Below, one piece after another: positions 9,331 to 18,843 of a stretch of 64,000 nt of DNA. The stretch's first letter is position 1. Every line of letters starts with the position of its first letter. Both the position numbers and the translations under genes were made by a program. The notes below the pieces were generated by a model. It was given only the letters and a program-made list of their open reading frames with translations. It did no database searches and was not told where the DNA came from. Source of the DNA: Candidatus Gastranaerophilales bacterium (GTDB lineage Bacteria; Cyanobacteriota; Vampirovibrionia; Gastranaerophilales; Gastranaerophilaceae); NCBI GenBank assembly GCA_944326485.1, contig CALVED010000002.1:1-64000 (forward strand), read 5' to 3'.

Positions 9331-9495
9331 ATATTTGCCGAAGGCCTGGATATAAATAGAACATAACTCGCGCTGTCTTGCTCGTTCGCGATAAACGGCG
9401 TTCAAAACGAAAATTCTTCATTTCCGTTTTTCAGCCTCTGCTCACTCGCGCCGAACCTTAAGCAAAACTTCGTTTCGCGGGTTCTCGTCCTGCCA

Positions 9496-9526
9496 TAAAA
9501 AAAGACCCTTTTTGGGGTCTTTTTAA
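9496..9526 (-). terminator. tRNA-Leu terminator
   Basis: On the minus strand aaaaagacccc and gggtcttttttt form a strong stem followed by a T run, directly after the 3' end of tRNA-Leu. Confidence 0.8.
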
Positions 9527-9530
9527 TATT

Positions 9531-9616
9531 TGCCGAAGGCCGGACTCGAACCGGCACGCAGGGTGAGCTGCGTCAGATTTTGAGTCTGATGCGTCTACCA
9601 ATTTCGCCACTCCGGC
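9531..9616 (-). tRNA. tRNA-Leu (anticodon CAA)
   Basis: An 86-nt cloverleaf. The acceptor gccggag pairs with cttcggc, with discriminator A. The anticodon stem tcaga/tctga encloses the loop ctcaaaa, giving CAA. A long variable arm (class II tRNA) and the T loop ttcgagt are present. CCA is not encoded. Confidence 0.95.
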
Positions 9617-9640
9617 ATTTTGTATCCGCTGTACTTTATA

Positions 9641-10306
9641 CTATATTAAATATGATTTTTTTTCAATTATTTTTATTATATCTTCGGGGACTTTAGCAAA
9701 TATATATCCGCCATTTGCTTCTAGAAATTCTTTGTCTTTGAATCCCCATAAAACGCTTATACAAGGAACATTGGCATTCTTTGCTGTTTGTATATCAACT
9801 TCTGAATCACCTACATATATTGTTCTCTCTACCGTTGAATTTACCTCTTTTATTGCCTTTAAAACTCCATTGGGGTTCGGCTTCTTTTCTATTTCTTTGC
9901 TCTCGCCTATAGCTGTTTGTACTAAATCTCCAAAATAGTCTTTACATAATGCTTTTACTGCTTTGTCATATTTATTTGATACAACACCTATTTTATATCC
10001 TTTTTCTTTTAACTCTTCTAAAAGTTCAATTATTCCATTGTATGGTTTTGTATACTCTGTCATATGTTCTTGATAGTACTTTTTGAAAATGATTATTACT
10101 TTGTCTATCTCTTCTTCACTGGTTCCTTTAGGTAGAGCTCTTTCTATTGCTTTTTTTATTCCATTTCCTACAAAATTTCTTATTTCAGAAAGACTCCTTT
10201 TAGGATATCCGCATAACTCTATTGCATAATTAAAACAGGCATGTAAATCTTCAAGTGTGTTTAATAATGTTCCATCAAGGTCGAAGATAATTGTGTCTTT
10301 ATCCAT
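9641..10306 (-). CDS. gph: HAD-family phosphatase, phosphoglycolate-phosphatase-like
   Basis: A 221-residue haloacid-dehalogenase superfamily protein. Motif I is D-L-D-G-T-L-L-N-T with the nucleophile Asp near residue 9, followed by a helical cap. Motif II is V-V-S-N-K, motif III Lys lies in E-K-K-P-N-P, and motif IV is Y-V-G-D-S-E-V-D. This pattern fits phosphoglycolate phosphatase (Gph) or a related PpaX-type pyrophosphatase; substrate cannot be decided from sequence. The ATG at 10306 (MDKDTII) was chosen because the open frame upstream runs through the tRNA-Gly gene. Placement between two tRNA genes on the same strand suggests read-through from the tRNA-Gly promoter. Confidence 0.85.
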   Translation of the reverse strand: MDKDTIIFDLDGTLLNTLEDLHACFNYAIELCGYPKRSLSEIRNFVGNGIKKAIERALPKGTSEEEIDKVIIIFKKYYQEHMTEYTKPYNGIIELLEELKEKGYKIGVVSNKYDKAVKALCKDYFGDLVQTAIGESKEIEKKPNPNGVLKAIKEVNSTVERTIYVGDSEVDIQTAKNANVPCISVLWGFKDKEFLEANGGYIFAKVPEDIIKIIEKKSYLI

Positions 10307-10342
10307 TTTTATTTCCGATTGATATTCTAATCTATTTTTAAT

Positions 10343-10414
10343 AGCGGGCGAGGGGACTCGAACCCCCGACGTCAACCTTGGGAAGGTTGCATTCTACCAC
10401 TGAATTACACCCGC
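10343..10414 (-). tRNA. tRNA-Gly (anticodon CCC)
   Basis: A 72-nt cloverleaf. The acceptor gcgggtg pairs with cgcccgc, with discriminator U, the usual Gly identity base. The anticodon stem caacc/ggttg encloses the loop ttcccaa, giving CCC. The T loop is ttcgagt. CCA is not encoded. The gph-like gene follows 37 bp downstream on the same strand. Confidence 0.95.
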
Positions 10415-10550
10415 TTATTATCTTTTATTATTTTATTATACAACTTTATAATTTTTTTACAGTATTTTTTTTTGTGGCTTTTTGAAGATATATGTAACAT
10501 TATATTGTTATGTTTAATATTATCTTCTTTAATGTATTAAAATATAATTT

Positions 10551-12323
10551 ATGAATAGAATAAAGCAATTATCTGTTAATTTAATAAATCAAATCGCTGC
10601 CGGTGAAGTAATTGAAAGACCTGCCAGTGTCGTTAAAGAACTCATTGAAAATTCTATAGATGCCGGTGCTTCTAAAGTAGAAATATCTGTTTCTAATGAA
10701 TGTAGAAATATTCGTGTTGCTGATAACGGCTCTGGTATTCATCCTGACGATATCCAGCTGGCTTTTTCTAAACACGCTACTAGTAAACTTACAGATGAAG
10801 AAAGTCTTTTTAATATTCAAACACTTGGCTTCAGAGGTGAAGCTCTTGCCAGTATGATTTCTGTTGCAAAAGTTATTTGTACTACAAGAACTAAAGATTT
10901 TGATTATGGTACAAAAGTTGAATCTCAAAACTCTATTATTAATGCTTCTAAAATAGGTTGTGCTCAAGGTACAATTATGGAGGTTAATGATTTATTTTTT
11001 AATCAGCCTGCAAGACTTAAATTTTTAAAGAGTTCTAAAACAGAATTTGCATATATTCAAGAGTTAGTACAATCTCTTGCTATTTCTCACCCTAATATTG
11101 CCTTTATTCTAAAAAATAATAATTCTTTAATTATAACAACAACACCAAATTCAGATTTATTAACAAGAATTTCTCAAATCTATCCTTCTGATATAATAAA
11201 TGAACTTAAAAAAGTTCAAAAAACAGATGTTTTGTCAGGTATAAGAATAGAAGGTTATACTTCTATTCCAAGTTATACACGCTCAAGTAAAAAATCTGTT
11301 TATACTTTTGTTAATTCAAGAATGGTCAAGTGTCCTGTTATTTTAAAGGCTATTGATGTTGCATATAAAAATATGCTCCCTCAGGGAAGATATCCTTTTG
11401 TTGTTATTAATCTCGATATTAATCCTGAAGAAATTGATATTAATGTTCATCCTGCTAAACGTGAATTAAGATATAAAAATCCTAATCAGATATTTAATTT
11501 TGTTCAAAGTGCCATTAGCTATGCTCTTGATTCTGCTTATGATAACAATGTTAATATTGAACCTAAAGATTTTAATAAAAATATTGTTTCAATTGATTCT
11601 ACTATTAAAGAATTTGGAAAACATAATGATGAAGATGATGATTTATTTATTCCTTTGAATAGAATTGAAAAAAAACAAGATAACAAACCAGTAGAATTTG
11701 ATTCTGATATTAATCAAACAAAAATTGATATTAATTTTGATACTGTTCCTGTTGAAAATAAAATAAATGTTATAGGTCAGTTTAAAAATACATATATTTT
11801 AGTAGAAAATGATGATAATCTTGAAATTATAGATCAGCATATTGCAGAAGAACGCTATATCTATGAAAAATTAAAAAGTCAAAAAGAAATAGCATCTCAG
11901 CTTCTCATAATATCTGATGTTTTAGATGTAACGCCTGAAGAAGTTGAAATATTAGAAAATGCCAAAGAACAACTGAATAGATTTGGATATAAGATAGAAA
12001 AGATATCTGATAATCAGATAATATTTAAGAAAATTCCGCAGCTTTTATCTAAAATAAAACCCAAGGATATATTAAGTGAGCTTTTGGCAAATTTAAATCA
12101 TTCACCTGAAAATGATCTTGATACAATTGAAGAAAGAATATTAATAACAACATCTTGTAAAGCATCTGTTAAAGCCGGTGAAAAATTAACGTTATGGCAA
12201 ATGGAAGAAATTGTTAAGAAACTAAGAACAACAAAAAATCCTTATACGTGTCCGCATGGAAGACCCATTTCTCATTTTATTTCACATAAAGAAATAGCTT
12301 CTTTCTTTGCAAGAAATATTTAA
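10551..12323 (+). CDS. mutL: DNA mismatch repair protein MutL
   Basis: A 590-residue full-length MutL. The N-terminal GHKL ATPase has N-Q-I-A-A-G-E-V, the Mg-binding E-L-I-E-N-S-I-D-A-G, D-N-G-S-G-I and G-F-R-G-E-A-L-A-S-M. After an acidic linker (about 350-400) comes the dimerisation/endonuclease domain with D-Q-H-I-A-E-E-R-Y-I-Y-E, which fits DQHA(x2)E(x4)E, and C-P-H-G-R-P near the C-terminus. It is therefore a nicking-competent MutL of the type found in bacteria without MutH. Recruited by MutS, it incises the nascent strand. A mlaE-like gene follows after 44 bp in the same direction. Confidence 0.97.
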   Translation: MNRIKQLSVNLINQIAAGEVIERPASVVKELIENSIDAGASKVEISVSNECRNIRVADNGSGIHPDDIQLAFSKHATSKLTDEESLFNIQTLGFRGEALASMISVAKVICTTRTKDFDYGTKVESQNSIINASKIGCAQGTIMEVNDLFFNQPARLKFLKSSKTEFAYIQELVQSLAISHPNIAFILKNNNSLIITTTPNSDLLTRISQIYPSDIINELKKVQKTDVLSGIRIEGYTSIPSYTRSSKKSVYTFVNSRMVKCPVILKAIDVAYKNMLPQGRYPFVVINLDINPEEIDINVHPAKRELRYKNPNQIFNFVQSAISYALDSAYDNNVNIEPKDFNKNIVSIDSTIKEFGKHNDEDDDLFIPLNRIEKKQDNKPVEFDSDINQTKIDINFDTVPVENKINVIGQFKNTYILVENDDNLEIIDQHIAEERYIYEKLKSQKEIASQLLIISDVLDVTPEEVEILENAKEQLNRFGYKIEKISDNQIIFKKIPQLLSKIKPKDILSELLANLNHSPENDLDTIEERILITTSCKASVKAGEKLTLWQMEEIVKKLRTTKNPYTCPHGRPISHFISHKEIASFFARNI

Positions 12324-12367
12324 TCTATGATAGAATATGAGTAATAATTATATGGGGAAGCTATATA

Positions 12368-13108
12368 GTGATAAGTTTTTTAGGACTATGTACACAAAAT
12401 CTTTTTAGAACAATAAAATACATATTAGGTGGTAATCTAAAATATAGTGAAGTTTTAACAAAAGCTGCTATGATAAGCTATGATTCTCTCCCTATCTCTT
12501 TAAGTATAGTATTTATTGCTGCAGTTGTTATAGCTCTTCAAGTTTCAAAACAATTTTTAATGTCAGGAGCCGAAAGCTATGTTGGTGGTTTTCTTGCTGT
12601 CGCTTTAATAAGAGAATTAGCGCCTGGATTCGCTGCTTTAGCAATTAGTGCAAGAGCGGGTACTGCTATTAGTGCTGAAATAGCTAACATGCAGGTTACT
12701 TCTCAAGTTGATGCCATGAAAACACTTAAGGTTGACCCTATCGGATATTATTTTGCTCCGAGAATTATTGCCGGTGCTGTCACAGTTCCTATGGTTGTTA
12801 TTTTAGCTGAATTGTTTGGCATTTTGGGCGGTATGATAATTTCATATTTTACTATAGGACTTCATCCTAATCGTTACATGGCTTCTGTTTGGGCATGGCT
12901 TAATACAAGAGATATCTATATAAGTTTATTAAGAGGTGTTGTATTTGGTATAATTATTCCATTGGTTTGTGCAACTCAAGGTTATAACACTTCAGGCGGT
13001 GCTAAAGATGTTGGTATATCTACAACAAAAGCAGCAATTAAATCAACGGTTTTCTTGTTAATGGCTGATTTAATTATTACCTTTGTTTTCTACGTTAATT
13101 TTATTTAG
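12368..13108 (+). CDS. mlaE: MlaE/TGD1-family ABC transporter permease
   Basis: A 246-residue membrane protein of the MlaE (DUF140) family: five hydrophobic segments and the conserved core R-E-L-A-P-G-F-A-A-L-A-I-S-A-R-A-G-T-A-I-S-A-E. It continues with M-A/V-T-S-Q-V-D-A-M near residues 112-120 and a late G-A-K-D-V-G. MlaE-type permeases move phospholipids between membranes with an ATPase (MlaF) and an MCE protein (MlaD). Neither partner is encoded nearby, so they must lie elsewhere. The GTG start at 12368 is preceded by ggggaag at good spacing. Likely co-transcribed with mutL. The stop is 1 bp from the convergent pilT stop. Presence of Mla implies an outer membrane. Confidence 0.9.
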   Translation: MISFLGLCTQNLFRTIKYILGGNLKYSEVLTKAAMISYDSLPISLSIVFIAAVVIALQVSKQFLMSGAESYVGGFLAVALIRELAPGFAALAISARAGTAISAEIANMQVTSQVDAMKTLKVDPIGYYFAPRIIAGAVTVPMVVILAELFGILGGMIISYFTIGLHPNRYMASVWAWLNTRDIYISLLRGVVFGIIIPLVCATQGYNTSGGAKDVGISTTKAAIKSTVFLLMADLIITFVFYVNFI

Positions 13109-13109
13109 A

Positions 13110-14183
13110 TTATTCTTGAATACCAGATAATCTTTTAAACTCATCAGGTCTTTGGGATTTAGATAATGCATCTTCAGAGGTTATTAATCCTTTTTTAAAT
13201 AATTCACTTAATGCTGTTTCAAGAGTTTGCATTCCAATCCCCGCACCTGTTTGAATTGCTGAATATAATTGAGCAGATTTACCTTCTCTTATCATATTGG
13301 CTACAGCATTATTTTTTACAAGAATTTCTTGTGCCATTACACGGCCTTTTTTTGTTCCGTCAGGCTGCAATCTTGGAAGTAAGGTTTGTGAAAATACAGC
13401 TTCTAATGAACCGCCCAATTGTACTCTTATTTGTTGTTGTTGACCTTCCGGAAATACGTCAATAATACGGTCAATTGTTTGGCTCGCTGATGATGTGTGT
13501 AATGTTCCAAATACTAAGTGACCTGTTTCTGCGGCGGTGAGTGCAAGACCAATTGTCTCCACATCTCTCATTTCGCCAACAAGTATAATATCCGGGTCTT
13601 CTCTTAATGCTGATTTTAATGCATTTGCAAATGAACGTGTATCTTGACCCAGTTCTCTTTGATGTATTACACTTTTCTTTGATTTATGTACAAACTCAAT
13701 AGGATCTTCTATTGTTAATATATGTTCGCTTCTTGTTTCATTTATATAATCAATCATGGATGCTAATGTTGTTGATTTACCGCTTCCTGTAGGTCCGGTT
13801 ACAAGTATTAATCCTCTTGGTCTTTCTGTGATTGTTCTTACTATATCTGCAAGCCCTAGTGTTTCAAATGATGGAATTGCACTATTAATTGTTCTGAATG
13901 CTGCTGCGTATGTTCCTCGATTTTTATATATATTTACCCTGAAACGCCCAAGTCCGGTTATACCATAAGACATATCCAGTTCCCAATGTTGTTCAAGATT
14001 CCTTCTTTGTTCATTATTCAACATAGGAAATAGTAAATCTTCTATACTTGTTGGTGTAAATGGTTCATATTTTGTTCTTAGTAAGTTGCCATCTACTCTT
14101 ATTACCGGCGGTAACCCAACAGATAAATGTAAGTCACTTGCTTTATAATTAACTACTTCTTTTAATAAGTCATCTATTAACAT
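13110..14183 (-). CDS. pilT: Type IV pilus retraction ATPase PilT
   Basis: A 357-residue secretion-superfamily ATPase with PilT features. The N-terminus is A-S-D-L-H-L-S-V-G. Walker A is G-P-T-G-S-G-K-S-T-T-L-A. The Asp box contains E-D-P-I-E and Walker B L-V-G-E-M-R-D-V-E-T. The His box has L-V-F-G-T-L-H-T-S-S. The PilT hallmark A-I-Q-T-G is near the C-terminus. PilT hexamers depolymerise pili for twitching motility and DNA uptake. Length matches the family (about 345-370). It is monocistronic here, converging on mlaE; other pilus genes (pilD, pilMN, pilO) lie 40-47 kb away. Confidence 0.96.
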   Translation of the reverse strand: MLIDDLLKEVVNYKASDLHLSVGLPPVIRVDGNLLRTKYEPFTPTSIEDLLFPMLNNEQRRNLEQHWELDMSYGITGLGRFRVNIYKNRGTYAAAFRTINSAIPSFETLGLADIVRTITERPRGLILVTGPTGSGKSTTLASMIDYINETRSEHILTIEDPIEFVHKSKKSVIHQRELGQDTRSFANALKSALREDPDIILVGEMRDVETIGLALTAAETGHLVFGTLHTSSASQTIDRIIDVFPEGQQQQIRVQLGGSLEAVFSQTLLPRLQPDGTKKGRVMAQEILVKNNAVANMIREGKSAQLYSAIQTGAGIGMQTLETALSELFKKGLITSEDALSKSQRPDEFKRLSGIQE

Positions 14184-14231
14184 TCATAACCTCTTTTTCT
14201 CTACATAATAAGAATATGATACCTTTTTATT

Positions 14232-15614
14232 CTATTTTGTACAAGTTTTTCTGTTCTTTAATTTATCCCATATATAGTATATAGGGATTCCTGTTGCAAT
14301 TAGAAATATAGTATTTATTGAGTTTATGAATTTATTTATTGTAAGAGAATATAATATAAAACAACCTATTATGATGAAAAATATTCCATAAATACTATTG
14401 GTTTTGTGTAATATTTTTTCTTTTGATCGTATACGATATACAAATATTCCAATAACCGTGATGATATAGAATATTAATGCTGCATATATTACATAGTCTA
14501 ATAATTGACTGTAATTTCCGCAAAATAATATAAATGCACTTGCCCAAATGCATTGAAGCCATAGAGAATTAACGGGAACCTTTGTTTTTCTGTTTATAAT
14601 GGCAAGATTTCTAAATAATAACCTATCTTTTGCCATTTGATAGTATACTCTTGCTCCTGTCATTATAAGCCCATTTGCACTTCCGCAAGCTGATATCATA
14701 ATAATTAATGCAATTATAATTTTACCTGCACCGGCGGCTATTTTTTGCATTAATACTACTGCTACAATATCTTCCGGAGCAGTTTTTATTTCTTCTATTG
14801 GTATTGAAAATACGTATAAAATATTTATTAGTACATATAGAACCATAACAATTACAACACCCCAGAATAATGCTAAAGGTATATTTTTTTCGGGATTTTT
14901 TACTTCACCTGAAATAAATGTTATATTGTTCCAGGTTACCATTGCAAATATAGCACCTACGGTTGCTGTTGCTATTATTTCCATATTAGAAAAATTAATA
15001 TCCGATAATGTTATTATATTGGGAAAATTATTTGTAATTGTTTCAATATTACAGCCTAAAAATATACCAAATAATATTATCGCTAAAATTGAAAGTATTT
15101 TTGTTAAAGTAAATATGTTTTGTGTTATAACTCCATATTTTATACCTTTGGAATTAATATATGTGAGAATTATACATATTAATAATGCAAAAATTTGTTG
15201 GGTTGAAAGTTTGAAAAAAGATAAGTTTATAAGAAAAATTTCCGAACTAATTGTTGGGAATAAAATCCCCATAAATTTACCTACAGCTATACAAACTGCT
15301 GCAATGGTTGCGGTTTGTATTACAATAAGTAATGACCAGCCATATAAAAATGCAACTAAATTGTTGTACATCCTTTTTAAAAATATATACTGACCGCCAT
15401 CTTCTTTTATATTTAATACCGGTTCTGAATATGCAATTGCTCCTGATAGTGAAAAAAGTCCAGCTAAGATCCATACTATTAGTAAAAAATATGCTGATTG
15501 TACTTGCCTTGCTATATCTGCGGAAACAATAAATATTCCACATCCTACCATAGATCCTACAACTACGGATATTGAGTCTTTTAAGTTTAAAGTCCTTTTT
15601 AATTCACTGCTCAT
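14232..15614 (-). CDS. APC-superfamily amino acid permease
   Basis: A 460-residue integral membrane protein with about 12 hydrophobic segments. The APC signature is near the start: S-V-V-V-G-S-M-V-G-C-G-I-F followed by a long first helix. G-A-I-A-Y-S-E is in helix 2, and E-x-x-N-P-E-K-N-I-P-L-A after helix 6. These transport amino acids or polyamines across the inner membrane; the substrate cannot be told from sequence. The gene overlaps the upstream AGCS transporter by 11 bp, so the two are translated from one message and probably serve related nutrients. It ends close to the pilT start. Confidence 0.88.
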   Translation of the reverse strand: MSSELKRTLNLKDSISVVVGSMVGCGIFIVSADIARQVQSAYFLLIVWILAGLFSLSGAIAYSEPVLNIKEDGGQYIFLKRMYNNLVAFLYGWSLLIVIQTATIAAVCIAVGKFMGILFPTISSEIFLINLSFFKLSTQQIFALLICIILTYINSKGIKYGVITQNIFTLTKILSILAIILFGIFLGCNIETITNNFPNIITLSDINFSNMEIIATATVGAIFAMVTWNNITFISGEVKNPEKNIPLALFWGVVIVMVLYVLINILYVFSIPIEEIKTAPEDIVAVVLMQKIAAGAGKIIIALIIMISACGSANGLIMTGARVYYQMAKDRLLFRNLAIINRKTKVPVNSLWLQCIWASAFILFCGNYSQLLDYVIYAALIFYIITVIGIFVYRIRSKEKILHKTNSIYGIFFIIIGCFILYSLTINKFINSINTIFLIATGIPIYYIWDKLKNRKTCTK

Positions 15615-17136
15615 TTTTAAACCAAGCTTTATTTAATTTGAAAATCAAATTATGTTTTATACAATATTTCTTTAAATCTGATTTTATGTCTTTTAATAAT
15701 ACAAATATTGCTATTAAGTTTGGTGCAGCCATTACAAGATATGTTGCATCAGTAAAATCGATAACACTTCTTAAATTCATAGATGAACCTATTATTATAA
15801 AAGAACAAAAAATTATTTGATAAAATTTGATGCGTTTAAAACCTTCACCCACAAGAAATGTCCAGGCTTTCTGACCATAATAAGCCCAAGAAAGCATTGT
15901 TGATAATGCAAATAATATAATTACAATTGCTAAAATATATGGGAAAAATGAAAATGCACTTGCAAATGCAGATGATGTTAATTCAACACCTGATATACCG
16001 TCTGTATAATTTAGGTATTCTCCTGTTAAAATAATAACAAATGCTGTCATAGAACAAACAACTACAGTATCTATAAATGGTTCAATCATTGATACAAAAC
16101 CTTGAGAAACCGGTTCATTTGTTTTAACTGCGGCATATGCTATAGGAGATGATCCTATACCGGCTTCATTAGATTGTATTGAACGTCTTAAACCTATTAT
16201 TATACAACCAATCACGCCTCCTGTTACTGCTTTAGGGAAAAATGCTTCATGAAATATTGTATATATTGCGTGTGGTATATGCATAAAATTCATTAGAATT
16301 ATAACAATACTTGTTCCTATGTATATTAAACACATAATAGGAACAACTTTAGATGTTACTCTTGCTATACTTTTTATTCCGCCTAAAATAACAAGTCCTA
16401 CTATAATTGCAACAATAAGACCGAATACCCAGCTGTGAGAGGCAAAAAAGCTGTTCTCACCCCCTGTTATATTTATAAATTGTTGTGTGGCTTGATTCGT
16501 TTGTAACATACAGCCTCCACCAACAGTACCAGGTAAACATGCAAACGCAAATACATAAGCAAGAGTTTTCCCTAAGCTGTGATATCCTTTTTTTGCGAAA
16601 CCTTTCTCAATATAAAACATAGGACCGCCAGATACACTGCCATCTTTATTAAATCTTCTGTATTTTAAAGATAGTGTTACTTCACAGAATTTTAAAGCCA
16701 TACCAAATATTGCACCTGTGCACATCCAAAACATTGCACCTGGTCCGCCTATTGATATTGCTATTGCCACGCCTGCAATATTACCTAAACCAATAGTACC
16801 TGATAGTGCTGTTGCCAGAGCACCTAATGAGGAAACTTCTCCTTCGTGTCCTGATGTATCTTTTTTGTGAAAGATTTGATATAAGGCATGTTTAAATCCC
16901 CATATACCTATACATCTTAGATAAAATGTACAGAATATACTTGCTGCAATTGTTAAAAATATTAATATTGGAACTTCTGCTCCACATATTTCTATTGGTG
17001 AAAATATAAATTCTGAAAAGTTATCGGAAAATGGAGCAAAATATTTTTCTATTTCCTCATCAATGCCTGCTGCAAATGCTTTTTGTGAAAATAACATCAA
17101 GTTTAATAAACTTAAACCTATAATACGCATTAGCAT
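15604..17136 (-). CDS. Sodium:alanine symporter family (AGCS) transporter
   Basis: A 510-residue AGCS carrier. The signature S-L-G-A-L-A-T-A-L-S-G-T-I-G-L-G-N-I-A-G-V-A-I-A begins about residue 103, followed by G-G-P-G-A-M-F-W-M. G-S-V-S-G-G-P-M-F-Y-I-E and G-I-G-S-S-P-I-A-Y-A-A lie further on, with about 11 membrane segments. An N-terminal hydrophobic leader ending A-F-A-A could be a cleaved signal or the first helix. Family members import alanine or glycine with Na+. The ATG at 17136 has aggag eight bases upstream. It is first in a two-gene operon with the overlapping APC permease. Confidence 0.92.
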   Translation of the reverse strand: MLMRIIGLSLLNLMLFSQKAFAAGIDEEIEKYFAPFSDNFSEFIFSPIEICGAEVPILIFLTIAASIFCTFYLRCIGIWGFKHALYQIFHKKDTSGHEGEVSSLGALATALSGTIGLGNIAGVAIAISIGGPGAMFWMCTGAIFGMALKFCEVTLSLKYRRFNKDGSVSGGPMFYIEKGFAKKGYHSLGKTLAYVFAFACLPGTVGGGCMLQTNQATQQFINITGGENSFFASHSWVFGLIVAIIVGLVILGGIKSIARVTSKVVPIMCLIYIGTSIVIILMNFMHIPHAIYTIFHEAFFPKAVTGGVIGCIIIGLRRSIQSNEAGIGSSPIAYAAVKTNEPVSQGFVSMIEPFIDTVVVCSMTAFVIILTGEYLNYTDGISGVELTSSAFASAFSFFPYILAIVIILFALSTMLSWAYYGQKAWTFLVGEGFKRIKFYQIIFCSFIIIGSSMNLRSVIDFTDATYLVMAAPNLIAIFVLLKDIKSDLKKYCIKHNLIFKLNKAWFKNEQ

Positions 17137-17186
17137 ATTTTTTCTCCTTTTGTCTTCCTAATTCCTTTCAGGTATATGCTTAAAGA

Positions 17187-17309
17187 TGTTCAATAAAAAA
17201 TTCACCATAAGCGAAATAGTATGTATATCTTTAAGTGACAACTTTAAAGGGTGAAACAATCTATAAGCCTCAAAAAAATAACAACTATAAACTGCAACAC
17301 TAGACTAAT
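17187..17309 (+). repeat. Dispersed intergenic repeat, copy 2 (degenerate)
   Basis: Only the ends match well: aaaaaattcaccataagc at the left and gcaacactagactaat at the right (compare gcgatactagattaaa), at the spacing of the short form. The middle has diverged. It sits in the ~270-bp space between two divergently transcribed genes. A relic copy is the simplest reading, but it is the weakest member. Confidence 0.45.
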
Positions 17310-17406
17310 ATAATCAAAATAAATTTTATGCACAATAATATATTATATTTGACTTACAAAGTGTTACAAAAAATAAATAAAATGATTTTTATTGTATTAT
17401 TTCAGT

Positions 17407-18807
17407 ATGAATAAAATAAATACTTTTCTAAAAGAAAATATCTTTAATATAATACTTCTTCTTGTTTACTTAATTATTACTCTTATATTGATGTTTAATC
17501 ATGAATTATGGAGAGATGAAACTCAAGTTTGGTGTATAGTTAGAGATTGTAATATACTTGATATTATTAATAAAGCAAGGCTGGAAGGTCATCCTTTAAT
17601 ATGGTATTTCTTGTTATTACCTTTTGCCAAACTTGGCTGTAGTGTTTTTTCTATGCAGGTAATTAGTTTTATATTGGTTTTCTTGTCAATCGTTTTTCTT
17701 TTATTTAAATCATCTATAAATACATATATAAAAATTTTAGTTATATTTAGTTCAGGCATGCTTTATTTTTTGCCAATTGTTGCCAGAAATTATTCTTTGA
17801 TTCCTTTATTTCTGTTTATTCTTGCCGATTTATATCCAAAACGAAAACAAAGACCGTATTTATATATTCTTACTTTAATTCTTCTTTCTAATACTCATTT
17901 GTTAACGTTTGGGTTTTGTTTGGCCCTTTCCCTATTATTTGCTTTTGAATTATTTAAAGATTTTTTAATAAATAAAAATATAAAAAAGTTGATTCCTGTT
18001 TTTATTCTATCTTTAAATTTTATTTTTATCTTTTTAATGTTTTATAATATGCAACATCAAAATCATGCAGTTATTTTTTATGCACATCAAGCAAAACCGT
18101 TCCTTATTGCTGTTAAAAATTATGCTTTAATTTATTTCCAATACTCTATAAATATTCTTCAGAATTTTAATGCTATATTATTTTATCTGTTATTTTTAAT
18201 TTTATTTATATTTCTATTCCTGAAAAGTAAAAAAATTTTTTTTATATTATTCTCTTCTTTTGTTTATATTTTTTACATTTTTTATAAAGTATGGTTTCAA
18301 GGAATTGTTTATCAAAAAGCTTATTTACTTATTTTAATAGTTTTATTTTGTTATTGGATATATGAAGATAAAGAGAAAAATAAACTTTTTGCATATATTG
18401 TTGCAATTTTATTTTTTATAAGTTCTGTATTTTCTGTGTTTAATATATTTATGGAAATAAATTATAATTTTTCAGCAACAAAACAAGTTGCTGAATATAT
18501 AAAAAATAATATAAAAGAGGAATCATGCTTCAATGTTGTCGGTTATCCCTTCACATTCACAAGTATTTCTGCTTATTTGCCTGATAAGAAATTTTATTCA
18601 TATATAAATAATTATTACATTAGTTATTATGATTTTAACTCTGAAAGGACAACAAAAACAGAAAAAGAACCTGATACAAAATATTATATAGTTCAATCTG
18701 ATTTTGTACTAAATGATGGTTTTAAAGAAATATACAAGAGTGATGATTTTGTACTTAGTTCAAATGAATATAAAGAAACTTTTAGGATATATGTTAAAGA
18801 TGAATAA
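17407..18807 (+). CDS. Polytopic membrane protein, GT-C glycosyltransferase-like
   Basis: A 466-residue, very hydrophobic protein with roughly 10-12 membrane segments and a soluble C-terminal ~100 residues. After the first helix comes E-L-W-R-D-E-T-Q-V-W and then E-G-H-P-L-I-W-Y, the arrangement seen in GT-C (PMT/ArnT-like) glycosyltransferases. In these, the acidic pair of the first periplasmic loop binds the divalent metal and lipid-linked donor. It may therefore transfer sugar from a polyprenyl-phosphate carrier. Donor and acceptor are unknown and no sugar-pathway genes flank it. The ATG at 17407 was preferred over a TTG 15 bases upstream. Confidence 0.65.
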   Translation: MNKINTFLKENIFNIILLLVYLIITLILMFNHELWRDETQVWCIVRDCNILDIINKARLEGHPLIWYFLLLPFAKLGCSVFSMQVISFILVFLSIVFLLFKSSINTYIKILVIFSSGMLYFLPIVARNYSLIPLFLFILADLYPKRKQRPYLYILTLILLSNTHLLTFGFCLALSLLFAFELFKDFLINKNIKKLIPVFILSLNFIFIFLMFYNMQHQNHAVIFYAHQAKPFLIAVKNYALIYFQYSINILQNFNAILFYLLFLILFIFLFLKSKKIFFILFSSFVYIFYIFYKVWFQGIVYQKAYLLILIVLFCYWIYEDKEKNKLFAYIVAILFFISSVFSVFNIFMEINYNFSATKQVAEYIKNNIKEESCFNVVGYPFTFTSISAYLPDKKFYSYINNYYISYYDFNSERTTKTEKEPDTKYYIVQSDFVLNDGFKEIYKSDDFVLSSNEYKETFRIYVKDE

Positions 18808-18822
18808 TTAAAATAAGAAAAA

Positions 18823-18843
18823 AGCTATGATTTTGTCATAGCT
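18823..18843. terminator. Hairpin after the GT-C-like gene
   Basis: A perfect 8-bp palindrome, agctatga with tcatagct around ttttg, lies 15 bp after the stop codon. The A run is on its left and no T run follows on the right. It would therefore work as an intrinsic terminator only on the minus strand; on the plus strand it is at most an mRNA 3' end structure. The following ~220 bp up to the repeat at 19070 hold nothing recognisable. Confidence 0.4.

Larger units (their letters stand above)
9286..9530. repeat. Duplicated tRNA-Leu 3' end plus terminator
   Basis: Two ~65-bp near-identical blocks begin at 9286 and 9479, 193 bp apart: gggttctcg-t/c-ctg ..., then aaaaaaagaccc hairpin, then tgccgaaggcc. 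The right block runs into the intact tRNA-Leu gene. The left one carries only the last ~12 nt of the tRNA before diverging. The DNA between them (9351-9478) is GC-richer than its surroundings, with several cgcg/gcgc elements and no reading frame. Confidence 0.75.

Noticed and set aside
10307-10375. N-terminal extension of the Gph-like phosphatase
   Set aside because: The open frame continues upstream into tRNA-Gly; HAD motif I begins right after the ATG at 10306, as in the family.
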